Assembly (NCBI GenBank): GCA_025766275.1
Contig: JAFKAC010000017.1
Span: 434,001 to 498,000, forward strand
Direction: 5' to 3'
Source of the DNA: Lactarius indigo
Lineage: Eukaryota; Basidiomycota; Agaricomycetes; Russulales; Russulaceae
Length of the DNA: 64,000 bases
Every line of letters starts with the position of its first letter. Positions within the stretch are counted from its first letter, which is position 1. The notes beneath the pieces are model-generated. The model was not told the DNA's origin, did no database searches, and saw only the letters and a program-made list of their open reading frames with translations. Shown here one piece after another: positions 31,836 through 42,444 of the stretch. Made by a program: the position numbers and the translations under genes.

Positions 31836-33074
31836 CTAGGGGCTGTGATCGGCGGCTTCCCAGTCGATGTCGTAAGGGTACTCGTAATCGTCCGTGGGTT
31901 GGTCGTCAGCCGTGGTGCGGCGTCGGCAGTGCCGGGGACGCGTGGTTGGTTGGATTGCTCGGGTGGGGGAGAGTGAGTCGCGTACCCATGTTCGGGTACG
32001 TTCGCTAGCGGATGAAGTCGTTGATGCAGGGCACTGGAGTCCGTAATAGGGATGACGAGGAGGAATGGGACAACGTTGATGTTGGGGGCACATGGTGTGA
32101 GGTTGATGGCAGGAAGCTTTGGTATGTCCCGAAGTGCGACAGTAGTGACATTGGCGTACATCAGATCGCGTATTTGGCCGCTCCCTGTTGCGTTGCCCTA
32201 CAGGGGGTGGGCTGAGATCGGGGTTAGTCACTGTCAGTGGCCATGAGGCTGTTTCAGTGGTGATGCCAGAACCGTTGTTTCGAGAATGCTGAAGTCGTTC
32301 CTGGATCACGTAGGGGCGTCGGTGATGAACACTTCCGTTGTCAGCGCAAGGAGATCGGTCGCGTGGAACCTGCAACGGTGAGCGAATAATGGCCCCGATG
32401 TTCAAGAGTTCCCTCCAGCAAAGGGCTTCTATTTCTGGGAATTTCCACTTCTGTGCTAGACGAAGAATTAGTGTCCACTCTCGTGTCATGGCCTCGTAGG
32501 TGGAGTAGGTCGGATTGTAGAAGATCCACAGAAGCAGCGTAAATTCCTCGGAAGTTACATCCGTCAGGGAGACATGATATTGTTCGACAGGAGCGTCGGA
32601 CACCACTGACGTTGGTTCTTCGTTGCTCAAATCAATGGGTACCTCGGCGGTAGACCCCATAACGTTCCAAAGTCGTCGGAAGTGGGGCGATTCACGTGTG
32701 AAGAAGTAACTGTGGACTCGGAATTCGTAGTCGCTTGTTGTAAATATCGCATCAGTGCCTGGTAAGCAGTATAGGGGGTGTCGTCGAGGGGTGGTGATTT
32801 CTGGAATATCGTGGGTTGGTATCGGTTGTACTTCCTCGAGACCCTCGTCGTTCTGGTCATGGGTTTCGATTGCAATACCGTGGTTGGAAGCGGGAGGGAG
32901 TCGTCCTAACTCTTCAGACGTCGTGGTACGAGGGGGTGGCGAGTGAGGCGGCTGGTGAGTATGCTGAATTGTGTCAACGGGTGGATTAGTGATCGCCATG
33001 CCTACGTTATCTGATCCGAACGTCCACTGGGTAGGGAGCTGGTCGGCTGCGAGGGTCAGGGGGTGTTTATTCAT
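31836..33074 (-). CDS. BTB/POZ domain plus CCHC zinc-knuckle protein of E
   Basis: 412 codons from an ATG at 33074, unbroken. The middle has the hallmarks of an Agaricomycete BTB domain: a DAIFTTSDYEFRVHSYFF opening, a SPHFRRLW helix, a SEEFTLLLWIFY block and a LRLAQKWKFPEIEALC tail (about residues 107-230). A C-x2-C-x4-H-x4-C knuckle (CHYCRTSGHTKASC) follows near 315 with further Cys/His. It sits where A1 and B have their post-chromodomain extension. BTB domains mediate dimerisation and often recruit CUL3 ligases; its role here is unknown. Retention of an open frame in an element with a dead pol suggests it is useful to E. Confidence 0.75.
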   Translation of the reverse strand: MNKHPLTLAADQLPTQWTFGSDNVGMAITNPPVDTIQHTHQPPHSPPPRTTTSEELGRLPPASNHGIAIETHDQNDEGLEEVQPIPTHDIPEITTPRRHPLYCLPGTDAIFTTSDYEFRVHSYFFTRESPHFRRLWNVMGSTAEVPIDLSNEEPTSVVSDAPVEQYHVSLTDVTSEEFTLLLWIFYNPTYSTYEAMTREWTLILRLAQKWKFPEIEALCWRELLNIGAIIRSPLQVPRDRSPCADNGSVHHRRPYVIQERLQHSRNNGSGITTETASWPLTVTNPDLSPPPVGQRNRERPNTRSDVRQCHYCRTSGHTKASCHQPHTMCPQHQRCPIPPRHPYYGLQCPASTTSSASERTRTWVRDSLSPTRAIQPTTRPRHCRRRTTADDQPTDDYEYPYDIDWEAADHSP

Positions 33075-33381
33075 TACCAGGGAGTACGAGGTGAATGGGT
33101 TAATGGATGACTGTCCTCGCTCTTTATATCGCGCAAGTCGTTCCCTTGTATGAACACTGTTTAAGGGTTTCTCGCTGTCGTATGCAATGGAATGTCTCTT
33201 CCCTCGTATCAGATGTTGCGGCGTCTCTTCCTTGTCTCGTGTTTGATGATCGAGGATCTGTTGGGTTTTCTCTCGACTGTTCTGTGGACCAATTGGGTGG
33301 AGGATTGTATCTCTCGCTTCCTGATGGTATCATTTCTGCGATAAGGAGCGCGAAGTGTCACATAGAGCTCATTGTGGACCG
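33075..33381 (-). pseudogene. C-terminal integrase/chromodomain remnant of E, cut by K
   Basis: DNA aligns with the chromodomain coding region of B (about 9850-10120), with divergence and no clear open frame. It resumes on the other side of K at 52595. Confidence 0.7.
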
Positions 33382-33382
33382 C
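33375..33382. other. Left target duplication of K (TGGACCGC)
   Basis: Matches 52595-52602 (TGGACCGT) at 7 of 8 bases. The joined empty site aligns with the corresponding segment of B near 10110-10120. Confidence 0.7.
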
Positions 33383-33411
33383 ACATAATGGCGCAAGTTA
33401 GTGACAATGTG
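33383..33411 (+). repeat. Left terminal inverted repeat of K
   Basis: Core TGGCGCAAGTTAGTGACAAT pairs with the reverse complement of the right end at about 16 of 22 positions. The exact outer base is uncertain by a few nt. Confidence 0.6.
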
Positions 33412-33449
33412 TATGTAAAAGCCCATGTGCATATAGACCTTACAGGTTG

Positions 33450-35350
33450 TTGAAACCCATGTGGGCCCATCAAGCAAGAGTTAGCATATATCATGAGTGG
33501 GCCCATGGATAGAACTGCCAAGATAAATGAATGGGCCAATTGTAGTAGCTGGGAAGTTTTGTCAATAGTATACAGTGGGCCCATGGTTAAACTCATTGAG
33601 AGCTGCCAAACACATTGAGTGGGCCCACAATCAAGGCATAGTATAAATTGACCTATTACATTGGTGAAACCACATGGGCCCATGGATCGAACTGCCGAGA
33701 TAAATGGATGGGCCAATTAGGCACAGCCAGGAAGAGTTGTCAATATATTAGAATGGGCCCATTGTTGAGCCTACAAAGAGCTGCCGAACATCTTGAGTGG
33801 GCCCATGATCAGGCAGGGTGTAAGTTGACCTATTACATTGGTGAAACCACATGGGCCCATCAAGTAAGAGGGGCATATATCATGAGTGGGCCCATGGATA
33901 GCACTGCCGAGATAAATGGATGGGCCAATTGGCACAGCCAGGAAGAGTTGTCAATATATTAGAATGGGCCCATTGTTGAGCCCACAGAGAGCTGCCGAAC
34001 ATCTTGAGTGGGCCCATGATCAGGCAGGGTGTAAATTGACCTATTACATTGGTAAAACCACATGGGCCCATCAAGTAAGAGGGGCATATATCATGAGTGG
34101 GCCCATGGATCAAACTGCCAAGATAAATGGACAGGCCAATTGGCACAGCTAGGAAGAGTTGTCAATATATTAGAATGGGCCCATTGTTGAGCCCACAGAG
34201 AGCTGCCGAACATCTTGAGTGGGCCCATGATCAGGCAGGGTGTAAATTGACCTATTACATTGGTGAAACCACATGGGCCCATCAAGCAAGAGTGGGCATA
34301 TGTGATGAGTGGGCCCATGGATAGAACTGCCAAGATAAATGGATGGGCCAATTGGCACAGCTAGGAAGAGTTGTCAATATATTAGAATGGGCCCATTGTT
34401 GAGCCCACAGAGAGCTGCCGAACATCTTGAGTGGGCCCATGATCAGGCAGGGTGTAAATTGACCTATTACATTGGTGAAACCACGCAGGCCCATCAAGCA
34501 AGAGTGGGCATATGTGATGAGTGGGCCCATGGATAGAACTGCCAAGATAAATGGATCGGCCAATTGGCACAGCCAGGAAGAGTTGTCAATATATTAGAAT
34601 GGGCCCATTGTTGAGCCCACAGAGAGCTGCCGAACATCTTGAGTGGGCCCACGATCAGGCAGGGTGTAAATTGACCTATTACATTGTTGAACCCACATGG
34701 CCCCATCAAGCAAGAGTGGGCATATATCATGATTGGGCCCATGGATAAAACTGCTGAAATAAATGGATGGGCCAATTGGCACAGCTAGGAAGAGTTGTCA
34801 ATAGTTTAGAGTAGGCCTGCGGTTGAACTCATTGAGAGCTGCCGAACAACTTGAGTGGGCCCATGATCTAGACATAGTGTAAATGGACCTATTACATCGA
34901 TCAACCCTCATGGGCCCATCAAGTAGCAGTGGGCATATATCATGAGTGGGCCCATGGATAGAACCGCTGGCATAAAAGGATGGGCCATGGACACTGATTG
35001 GAAAAACTGCCGAGATAAACGAATGGGCCAATTGGCACAGCTTAGAAGAGTTGTCAATAATTTAGAGTGGGCCTGGGTTGAACTCATTGAAAGCTGCCGA
35101 ACACATTGAACAGACCCACGATCTAGTAATAGTGTAAATAGACCAATTACATAGGTAAAACCCACGTGGGCCCATCAAGTAACAGCTGGTATATATCATT
35201 AGTGGGCCCATTGATAGAGCTGCCGAATAGCTCAGATTGGCCATGGACACTGATTGGCAAAACTGCTGAGATAAATGGGTGGGCCAATGGCCATAGTCGT
35301 GAATTGCTGTTGATGGTTTGCAGTTGGCCCAGAATTGAATCACAGAGAGC
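33450..35350 (+). repeat. Left subterminal tandem array of K (about 212 bp unit)
   Basis: About nine copies, the central ones near 33885, 34097, 34309 and 34521 spaced 212 bp, with degenerate or partly deleted copies at both edges. Each unit has three to four TGGGCCCAT-like palindromes (about 28 in total) and a CTGCCGA. Long frames in it on both strands are by-products of the repeat. Confidence 0.92.
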
Positions 35351-35626
35351 TACCGACCATCCTCACTGGGACTACTTAAGCCCTACAATGTTCCTGCAAA
35401 TAATACCGACGGTCCCAAATGGCCTCTACATCACCCTCATAGCACCTTTACTGAGTATCTTACATTGTGCTGGTGTCCTTTTTGGAGATCCCGACTTTGT
35501 CATTTGAGTTGCCCATTATCCTTTATCATATCAACCAGCAATCTCTTCTGGGTGTACTTAAATTGCATCTGAATCAAGGCTGCTATATGCGTACTATTTA
35601 CGTATTCGACACCGCTATATAATGTT
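35351..35626. other. Non-coding spacer between left array and gene 1
   Basis: AT-richer unique sequence; probably the 3' flank of gene 1. Nothing else seen. Confidence 0.4.
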
Positions 35627-36573
35627 CTACGCCTCAATATTGTCCAGCTCATCTACCATAGCGTCTACAACCTCACTCAAAGCAATCTCCCTCTCATAAA
35701 TCCGCCAAGCTTGGACGTAGATCCGCCGAAGTCTTACAGCTTCGGCACGTAAGATCGACACCCGAGTTCCCAGGTCGTACTCTTCTTGCTAGAAAGAAAC
35801 AATGGTCAGTTTTCACTATGCTAGGTTGACAATGTGGCGCACCAGCTCTGAAGGTGCTTCCTCCTGACCGACCTCACCTTCCTTTATCTCAGAGTTGCTG
35901 GGAGATGGGGCACGATCACCCCAATTCCAAGCTGTGCACGCAGAGTTAGAGACATATATAATCAGTAGAAATGAGACTTACTGCGAGCTGCCGAATGGCT
36001 GCCGAAGGTCTCTCTGGCCTTGGTAGGTAGAGAGACGCCTGTCCCAGATCTTTCCTCCTGTGTTGGCACTGGGTCAATGCTGGGTTGTTGAGTCCCTAGA
36101 ACCAGTGGGGCTTCCATCCTCGACGCAGGGTCAGTCCCCTGATCTTGGATGTCAGGTGAGGTCGGCATATCCTTGCCGAAGTTGTCTTGAGATTCTGGTG
36201 AAGGCAGCTTGTCCACACCAAAGTTGCGTTGTCCATGCGAAGAGGGTGACAAGGGTGACCCATCCCTGCCAAGATTGTGTTGGCGTTGGGGGGATGGTGA
36301 CATATCCATGCCGAAACTATGTCGGCGTTGAGGAGAGGGTGACCCACCCATGCCGAAACTGTATTGGTGTTGAGGGGATGACAACCCACTCATACCGAAG
36401 CTGCGTTGACTTTGAGGGGAGGGTGACCCATCCATGCCAAAGCTGTGTTGGCTTCATGGAGAGGGCGACCCATCCATGCCAAAATTGTCTTGACCTTCGG
36501 CAGATAATGGCGCATCTCTTCCGGTCACAAGCTGCCAAGTGTCAACCGATAGTGCAAGAAAAGGGCGAGACAT
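35627..36573 (-). pseudogene. K gene 1: SPSP-repeat protein, 3 exons, one TGA
   Basis: Exons 36573-35982, 35931-35843 and 35788-35627, with introns of 50 nt (GTAAGT...ACAG) and 54 nt (branch CTGAC); the joins keep frame. ATG at 36573. Exon 1 encodes about six repeats of a 14-15 residue unit like SFGMDGSPSPQ. The C-terminal exon is a helical segment ending DELDNIEA. A TGA at 36454-36456 interrupts exon 1 where other repeats have a glutamine codon, so this copy may be broken unless an unseen intron removes it. I do not recognise the family. It is transcribed toward the left array and is head-to-head with the next gene. Confidence 0.65.
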
Positions 36574-36817
36574 AGCTAGCAAAGAAGTGGGACAGTTTGA
36601 TGAGGCGGTGATAAGGGAGACTCAATGCGGAATGAGCCTATATATCTAGATTGCTTATTACGCAAGAGACACTCAAGATTCATTACTGTTTTTTGCTGAG
36701 TCAGGTTCCAGATTCCAGATCGGTAGTTTCGGCAGCTCGGCAGCATGCCGCTTGTTGACCTCTCTTCAATGTGGCAACGTAAACTGCCAACACACTTTTT
36801 TCTTACCCACCAACGCC
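36574..36817. promoter_or_regulatory. Divergent promoter region of K genes 1 and 2
   Basis: 244 bp between two outward-facing ATGs. It contains the doubled motif TTCGGCAGCTCGGCAGCATG at 36729-36748. Inferred promoter from gene orientation. Confidence 0.5.
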
Positions 36818-38423
36818 ATGAATTCCCTCCTCCATATCGCCGCTAGGGTTGAGGCCGCTGTTGCAAGCTATGTCAGCGTTCGCGATGTTGCTGACAGGGC
36901 TGAATGGGAACGCCGCTTTGAGGAAGAGAAGGTACGTACTTAATTCAATTGCAGTTTCCATCCAATCCCCATTTGAACTAGGTCCTCACGACACGAGAGT
37001 TCAGGAGGCTCCAGCGAAATTCGGGGGACCTGCCGGCACTACACCCAACGCTAGCCGCCTTGTATATCGTCCTCGATGCCAAGGGGGATTTGTCAGACAT
37101 CGGCAGGGGGCACCCTTCAATTAACAAGCACAAATATTACCTGCCCAGTGCCAAATTCCCCGCCGACATCTCGCACCTATTGCCTCCAAATGAGGGCCGC
37201 TGGTGGGAGCACCTTGGTAAGTCACTGTTCACCTTTCCCTCAAACACAGTCTAAACCTCCACAGCTGCCGAGCATGGGGATGGGGGGGTGCCCGCTGGAA
37301 ATGCAGCACCAAGTCCTACACCGCCACCACCACCACCACCTTCACCTCCTCGTCGGCACCTGCCGAAGGTGACGCTCATCATGGGCCCACCTCCTGAAGA
37401 CTCAGAAGACGAGATGGAGGTAGACCAGCTGGAGGAGGTGAGCAATAATACTTCCCCATTTACGTTTTGTTTCTGATTAACTCCATAAGTCCCCTGAGCC
37501 TCCCTCAATCCACAAGAAGGGAAAGAAGAAGGCAGCTGGTTTGGCAGCTACCTCGAGGAAGCACAAGCTTACTTCACCACCGCCGCGCCATTCCAAGAAG
37601 CGGAATGTGCCAGTCCGACTCCCTCCCAAAGTGATAGGAGACGAGTTGGAGAGTGAGGACGACGACGATGACGATGACGACGACGACGACAAGTATGAAT
37701 TTTCGGTGCGTAGTTATATATTTTCATTAAGATTCGGCTGAAAGAACTTGGTGATAGTGTGAAAGATGCATCAAGGCCAATGTGCACTGCGAGCCACAGC
37801 CGACAGCTCCCTGCTTGCGCTGCCAAAGCAGCAAGGTGGGGTGCAGCTTGATGCCGCCAAACTCGAAGACAGGCAAGACCGATCGGCGCCACCTGAAGCC
37901 GGAAGTGGTGCGCAGGTACCGCATCGCTCAGTACAAGGTGCGGGAAGGAAAGCAGCCCGCAGCTGCATACAGGAAGACGTCGGAGGCGTCAGACTCGGCA
38001 GCATCGGCCTCAAGGTTGGTTGAGGGGCTGACGCTGTACAGCACATCATCCAACGCAGCGTCTCCAGCTTCGCTGGCCCCCACGGCGCCTGACTCTCCCA
38101 CCTCTCCCAACCCCTCTGCCACCGACACCACTGCCACCGCTACCGCCGCTGCAGCTGCCGGTGCTGCCGATGCCACCCCCGCGATCACTCCCTCCCTCCG
38201 TCGGCGCTTGCAACCTGCATGACGCCTTGTGCCAGTTGTGGAGGTGCCAATGCCCTCACACTTGGTTCTGTCATCCTCTCGGCAGCGTTCTGGGGTTTCG
38301 GCAGCTCAAGCACCTCAGGAAGTTCCTGAGCACAACTCTGCCGAAAGGATCCAACACCTGGAGATGAGGTTGGCGGATGTCGAGGAGAAATTGGAGGTGT
38401 TGATGAAAGGCGGTGGGGCATAA
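36818..38423 (+). pseudogene. K gene 2: zinc-cluster protein with acidic and coiled-coil parts, one TGA
   Basis: Exons 36818-36931, 36982-37216, 37265-37437, 37490-37705 and 37758-38423, all joining in frame. Product: an N-terminal domain with a conserved helical look, a polyproline stretch, a basic segment, an acidic Asp run, then the cysteine cluster CERCIKANVHC followed by CLRCQSSKVGC. This resembles fungal Zn-cluster DNA-binding modules (C-x2-C-x6-C, then C-x2-C-x6-C). A C-terminal coiled coil (about 38350-38415) follows. A TGA at 38220-38222 (CGA-compatible) separates the coiled coil. A 45 nt intron at 38016-38060 is possible. It could be a DNA-binding regulator of K; that is inference. 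Confidence 0.65.
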
Positions 38424-38663
38424 AAGGCTGATTAGGCCTTCATGTTTTCTGTTTCATCAAGTATAAGTTTTTGCAACACATCTGTATATCGACTACGACG
38501 AATGGACAATAGATACTACAATGAGGACTTGTGATACCATGAATTAGAGAGTGGATGGAGAAAGGTGATACAAAGACTGCTAGCGACGCGCTCTCTTCCT
38601 AGAATACATATTGCTACCCCTATTGGGAACTTCAGGTTCTAGATACAACAAAGAAGTCATTAC
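38424..38663. other. Convergent intergenic spacer between K genes 2 and 3
   Basis: No coding signal. It holds the 3' ends of both neighbouring genes. Confidence 0.4.
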
Positions 38664-40965
38664 TTACTGCGTTTGCTTGACCCGCTCTGTAGGCCGTGTT
38701 GAACGCCCTGAGCGCCGAGTCTCAGGCTGTGCATTTATAGTGGGGTTGCTGACTTTCTGACGCTTGGGGGGACGAGTATCGGCAGCTGTGTTGGGAACTG
38801 GTCTATGAGTGGTAGATGCCTCGGCAGCTTGATCCGCCCTTGAGCTTCCTGTTGTAGAGTGGCGTTGTGTGATAATGCGAGGGCAAGGGCGAGTGTGAGG
38901 GGGTGCAGCGTTGGGTGGGTGCGGAGATGGATCTCAATCTCCCTGTCCCAGCTCCTCACACACCTCGGCACCATTTCCATGCCTTTGGCTGCTGGTGCTG
39001 TGGTGAGGGTGAGGCTTAAGGTGTGGAAAAAGATGGTAAGCATCTCCCATCAACACAAGGAGCTTACTTACATCGCTTGGACCCCCAGCGCTGTCTTCTT
39101 GGCCATTACCGTCAGCCCCCTCTTTGGTTAGAGCATTTCCATCTCCAGGGGTTTCTTCATCATTTCCTTGTGCCTGACGCCCCCAGACATCTCTCATCTT
39201 GAAACGGAATGGGATCTCGCCGGCAGCTTGCCTTTGCGTCCAGTGTTTGAGCAATGCGTTGACATCCTCTTGGCGAATGTGATGGTACTGAGTGAGCGTA
39301 ACACCGGCCGGCAGGTACTTGGAAAGGATGAAGTCACCTGGGGTCTCTTTCAGTCTGGCCCATGGGATTCTGCCCTTTCCCCCGCCCACGGCAATCTCTG
39401 ATAAGTTCATAAGTGATAGGTCTACTACAAGCTGTAGCTCACTTACTGTACGTCTCGCCCATGAACCTGCCGATGAGGTACTTCCTGTACATGAGACCCT
39501 CGCGTTCGATGGCTTCCCATCTCGGCAGCATGGGATACCCATTCTTGTCTATCACCAGCTTGATAATTGGCGTTGCATCCTTCCCTTTTCCCTCCTCTTC
39601 GCTGTCATCGCTAGCATGGACTCCTATAAAGGTGCCGCATTAGCACACTTCCCTTGAAGCAAAATAGACTCCCACCAAAGGACTCGGCAGTCCATCTTGA
39701 GAAGTCCTCGACCATTGGGTCCCTCTGCCAGTCTTTGTGTCGCGATTTGAAGGACGTTCCACCCAATTCGTTATTGATGTCATGGCTAGGTAATAGGTCG
39801 CTAGATTGTAAGTAGATAGAATTTGATACTCACAACATGATCGCCGGTTCGCCATCACTGTTGCAGTAGCCTGCTAATATGGCAACCCGTACACCATATT
39901 GGCGGTACATGGACTCAGAAAAATCTCGCATGGTGTTGATACCATGTTTCCCAAACATCCTTGATAGGACTTAGTTACTTCCCACACGATAGAGTGCTTG
40001 GCATGCACGTACCGCTGCTGCTGCCGAGGGGGAGCCTGTTGCTCTGTCCATTTCTTCGCCTCCGCTCTGTACTTCACCCATGTATGTTCATCTAATCTCT
40101 GGCTGATCACCTTGATGGACTTTTTGTAGCAACCAAAGTAGGCTGCCGATCCCCGCTTCGACCCAGACATTTCGAGAGCCATCTTGTCAAGTTCCTTTCG
40201 GTGAACATCAACCAAAATGTCGTGATATGTCCATTTTCTGTGACAAAACTGGCATCGTCTTCGCTCCCGTCGGCACCTGTTATAAAGGAATCGGCGTACA
40301 AACTACGAAATATGAGAGCGGTGCAACATTGTTGAGGCTAAAGCAAACGTACCATTTCTACGCCATCTCTATTGAAGCCCACGCCTTGTCGCCAACTTTT
40401 CTTGATGCTGTCAACGGAAACTTGGATGATTTTGGACCGAGAATCTGGGTCGGCAGCTTGGAATGCAGCAACGTGCCTCTGCAATATGTCGGTTTGTTCA
40501 TCTGTTAGTTCAATACTCTGGCTTGAGTGTGAAGCAATGTCAATGGAGGGCGTCTGTGTAAACAACAAGTGTACCCACCTCACTTGACCCATACTATCAC
40601 TTTCTTCGTTTCTGGGAGCTACACCCTCTTGAGTGACCATGTCTAGATCGCCAGGTGCGATCGAATCCCTGTCCAAGGTCACATTTTAGCAGTCATACAT
40701 TAGACCAGAATACACACCTCTCATTTTCTGTGCTACCTCCCTCCTCATCATCGGTAGGAACGCCCCTTCGAGCGATGACATGTAAATCACCAGAGATGAT
40801 TGACACCCTATCGAAAGATAAATCTGAGCAGTTAGACTGCAGGCAAAAATTGTAGTCGCTGTCATCAGGGTCTTCAGAGTCTGAAGACTCAATGCCTGGC
40901 CCTTTGCGCTCAACCTCTTTGGTAGGCTTGGTAGGCTTTTTCATTTGTTTGCTGGTGTTCGGCAT
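38664..40965 (-). CDS. K gene 3: unrecognised multi-exon protein
   Basis: ATG at 40965; about nine exons separated by roughly 50 nt introns. Examples: GTACGT...CAAG around 39960-40012, GTGAGT...CCTAG around 39790-39837, GTAAGT...ATCAG around 39404-39452. The N-terminus is Lys-rich then acidic. The middle has a hydrophobic block with YRQYGVRVAILAGY and an HDINNELGG block; the C-terminal part has a RKYLIGRFMGETY block and a nuclear-type basic tail with PPKRQK, ending near 38664. I recall similar uncharacterised proteins in mushroom genomes but know no function. Head-to-head with TET/JBP. Exact splice sites at several places are uncertain; no definite break was seen. Confidence 0.6.
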
Positions 40966-41149
40966 CGGGAAGGTAGGTTTTTCAAGAGGGATAGACTTAA
41001 GGTCTAAAGGTTCGGCAGCTTTAAGGCATTATATCACGTGCCAACTTGTGCTCGGCAGCGTGGGATTGTTTATCGGGAGCTCAACTCCCACGGAATCCGC
41101 ATGTATCGGCAGCTAATCATCTTCATTCAAGTCCCTTGACGCTGAGGAA
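40966..41149. promoter_or_regulatory. Divergent promoter region of gene 3 and TET/JBP
   Basis: 184 bp between outward-facing ATGs, with three CGGCAG motifs (near 41012, 41053 and 41107). Confidence 0.5.
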
Positions 41150-42444
41150 ATGCAGGCTTTCCAGCTCCCTCAGACGTGCACACTCTCCCCCCTGAGTCTG
41201 TCCCATCTCTGTGCCGAATACCTCCGTGCTCAGTTCCAATACAAGTTAAACCAGCGCTCCTCTCAGCCAATCAGCGTTGCTAAGGCACCACGAGCTCCCT
41301 TGATGCTGCCGGTGCCTCTAATTTCAGAGCTGGATCGAATTGCACTCACTCTGGTGGATGCATTCATGAACCGTGGTTAGTGACACAGACTGGGCACTCA
41401 GACATATATCCTGAGACAATCCAAGCAGTGCAGATAAACTGGGATATTACACGTTATGCAGATAAGCTCCCAATGAAGCCAAACAATCCAGGAACCCAGG
41501 TGTCCAAGCAGAAAGAGGCCAGCCTGAAGAGGCAATATCCTCCGCTGGAGGGTACGGCAGCTGCCCTTACCATTTCAAGGCCCTGCATTGTCATTGACAA
41601 CCAAGGAATGATATTGGCATGGCATCTTCCTGGAATCTTGAATGATTCTCGGCAGGTAAGTTTACTCACCTTGTCCGATCACCGCATCAAATATAATGTA
41701 TTTTAGGGTGAAATGATGGCAGCAACAGAGAAGCTACATTTTTTGTTGAGCAAGTGTCAAAGTAGCACATCTTGGCGTGTTGATCCAGAAATATTTCCTT
41801 CAGGGCTAGAGGGCCTTCAGGGGGTGATCAACATATCACCTGCATGGTTCCAACAAGGACATGAGGTGAATTTTCTCTACCAGTAATGTTTTATCATTCA
41901 GCAGCTGATTTCAATTGAGATGGTACAACCACACCCCCAGGTCGGTGCGGCTTTGAGAAAGCCAGCTGTCTTGGACTGGCTAGATTGCATCACTCAATCC
42001 AATTCAATATTGAGTGCAATCCTGGCTGTCATTCATCCGGAGCTTTATAATACCGGTCAGGATACCTTCAAACAGCTAAGAGAATGTGCCGAGATCCAGC
42101 CACAGGATGTCCTCCGTCAATGGACATCCGTTTTCAACGGCGTCTCTGTCATTTGTAATCGCCTCACGCCGCCACATCGGGACGGAAATTCCAGGAAACA
42201 ATGGTATGATTTGCTGGCGTCTGTTGGGCGCTACCGAAATTGCAATTTGAGGCTGCCGGGAATTGGACTCTCGCTGGAGTATGGTCCTGGTTCAGTAGTT
42301 GGCCTGTTAGGGGGGACGCTGGAGCATGAAGTGCACAATTTTGAAGGAGAAAGAGTATGCTACGCATACTTCATGAGGGATAGAGTACATGAGTGGGCAG
42401 GGGTTCCAGGGAATTCTTGGATGAACATAGCCCACTATCAGTAA
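41150..42444 (+). CDS. TET/JBP-family 2-oxoglutarate/Fe(II) dioxygenase (candidate 5-methylcytosine oxidase)
   Basis: TET/JBP enzymes oxidise 5-methylcytosine or thymine in DNA using Fe(II) and 2-oxoglutarate; a large basidiomycete subgroup is known to be linked to KDZ transposons (Iyer et al. 2014). Seen here: ATG 41150; introns 41656-41706 and 41866 to about 41904; stop 42442-42444. The catalytic core has the H-x-D iron motif in PPHRDGN (H 42175-42177, D 42181-42183), then a GTLEHEVHNFEGERVCYAYFM-type strand region offering the distal His and the 2OG-binding Arg. Near 41375-41380 the frame shifts by one base between MNRG and TQTGHSD with no plausible intron, so the N-terminus is either broken or mis-sequenced. 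The core itself is open. Confidence 0.8.

Noticed and set aside
33369..35343. Many overlapping 60-110 codon frames rich in WAHG or MGPL on both strands
   Set aside because: They follow the 212 bp tandem repeat and recur once per unit; products of the array, not genes.
33450..35350. CRISPR-like regular repeats
   Set aside because: Units are over 200 bp, the spacers are themselves repeated, and the locus is eukaryotic.
36060..36575. Plus-strand 171-codon Cys/His-rich frame
   Set aside because: It is the antisense of the SPSP-repeat exon of gene 1, whose splice sites and C-terminal exons support the minus strand.
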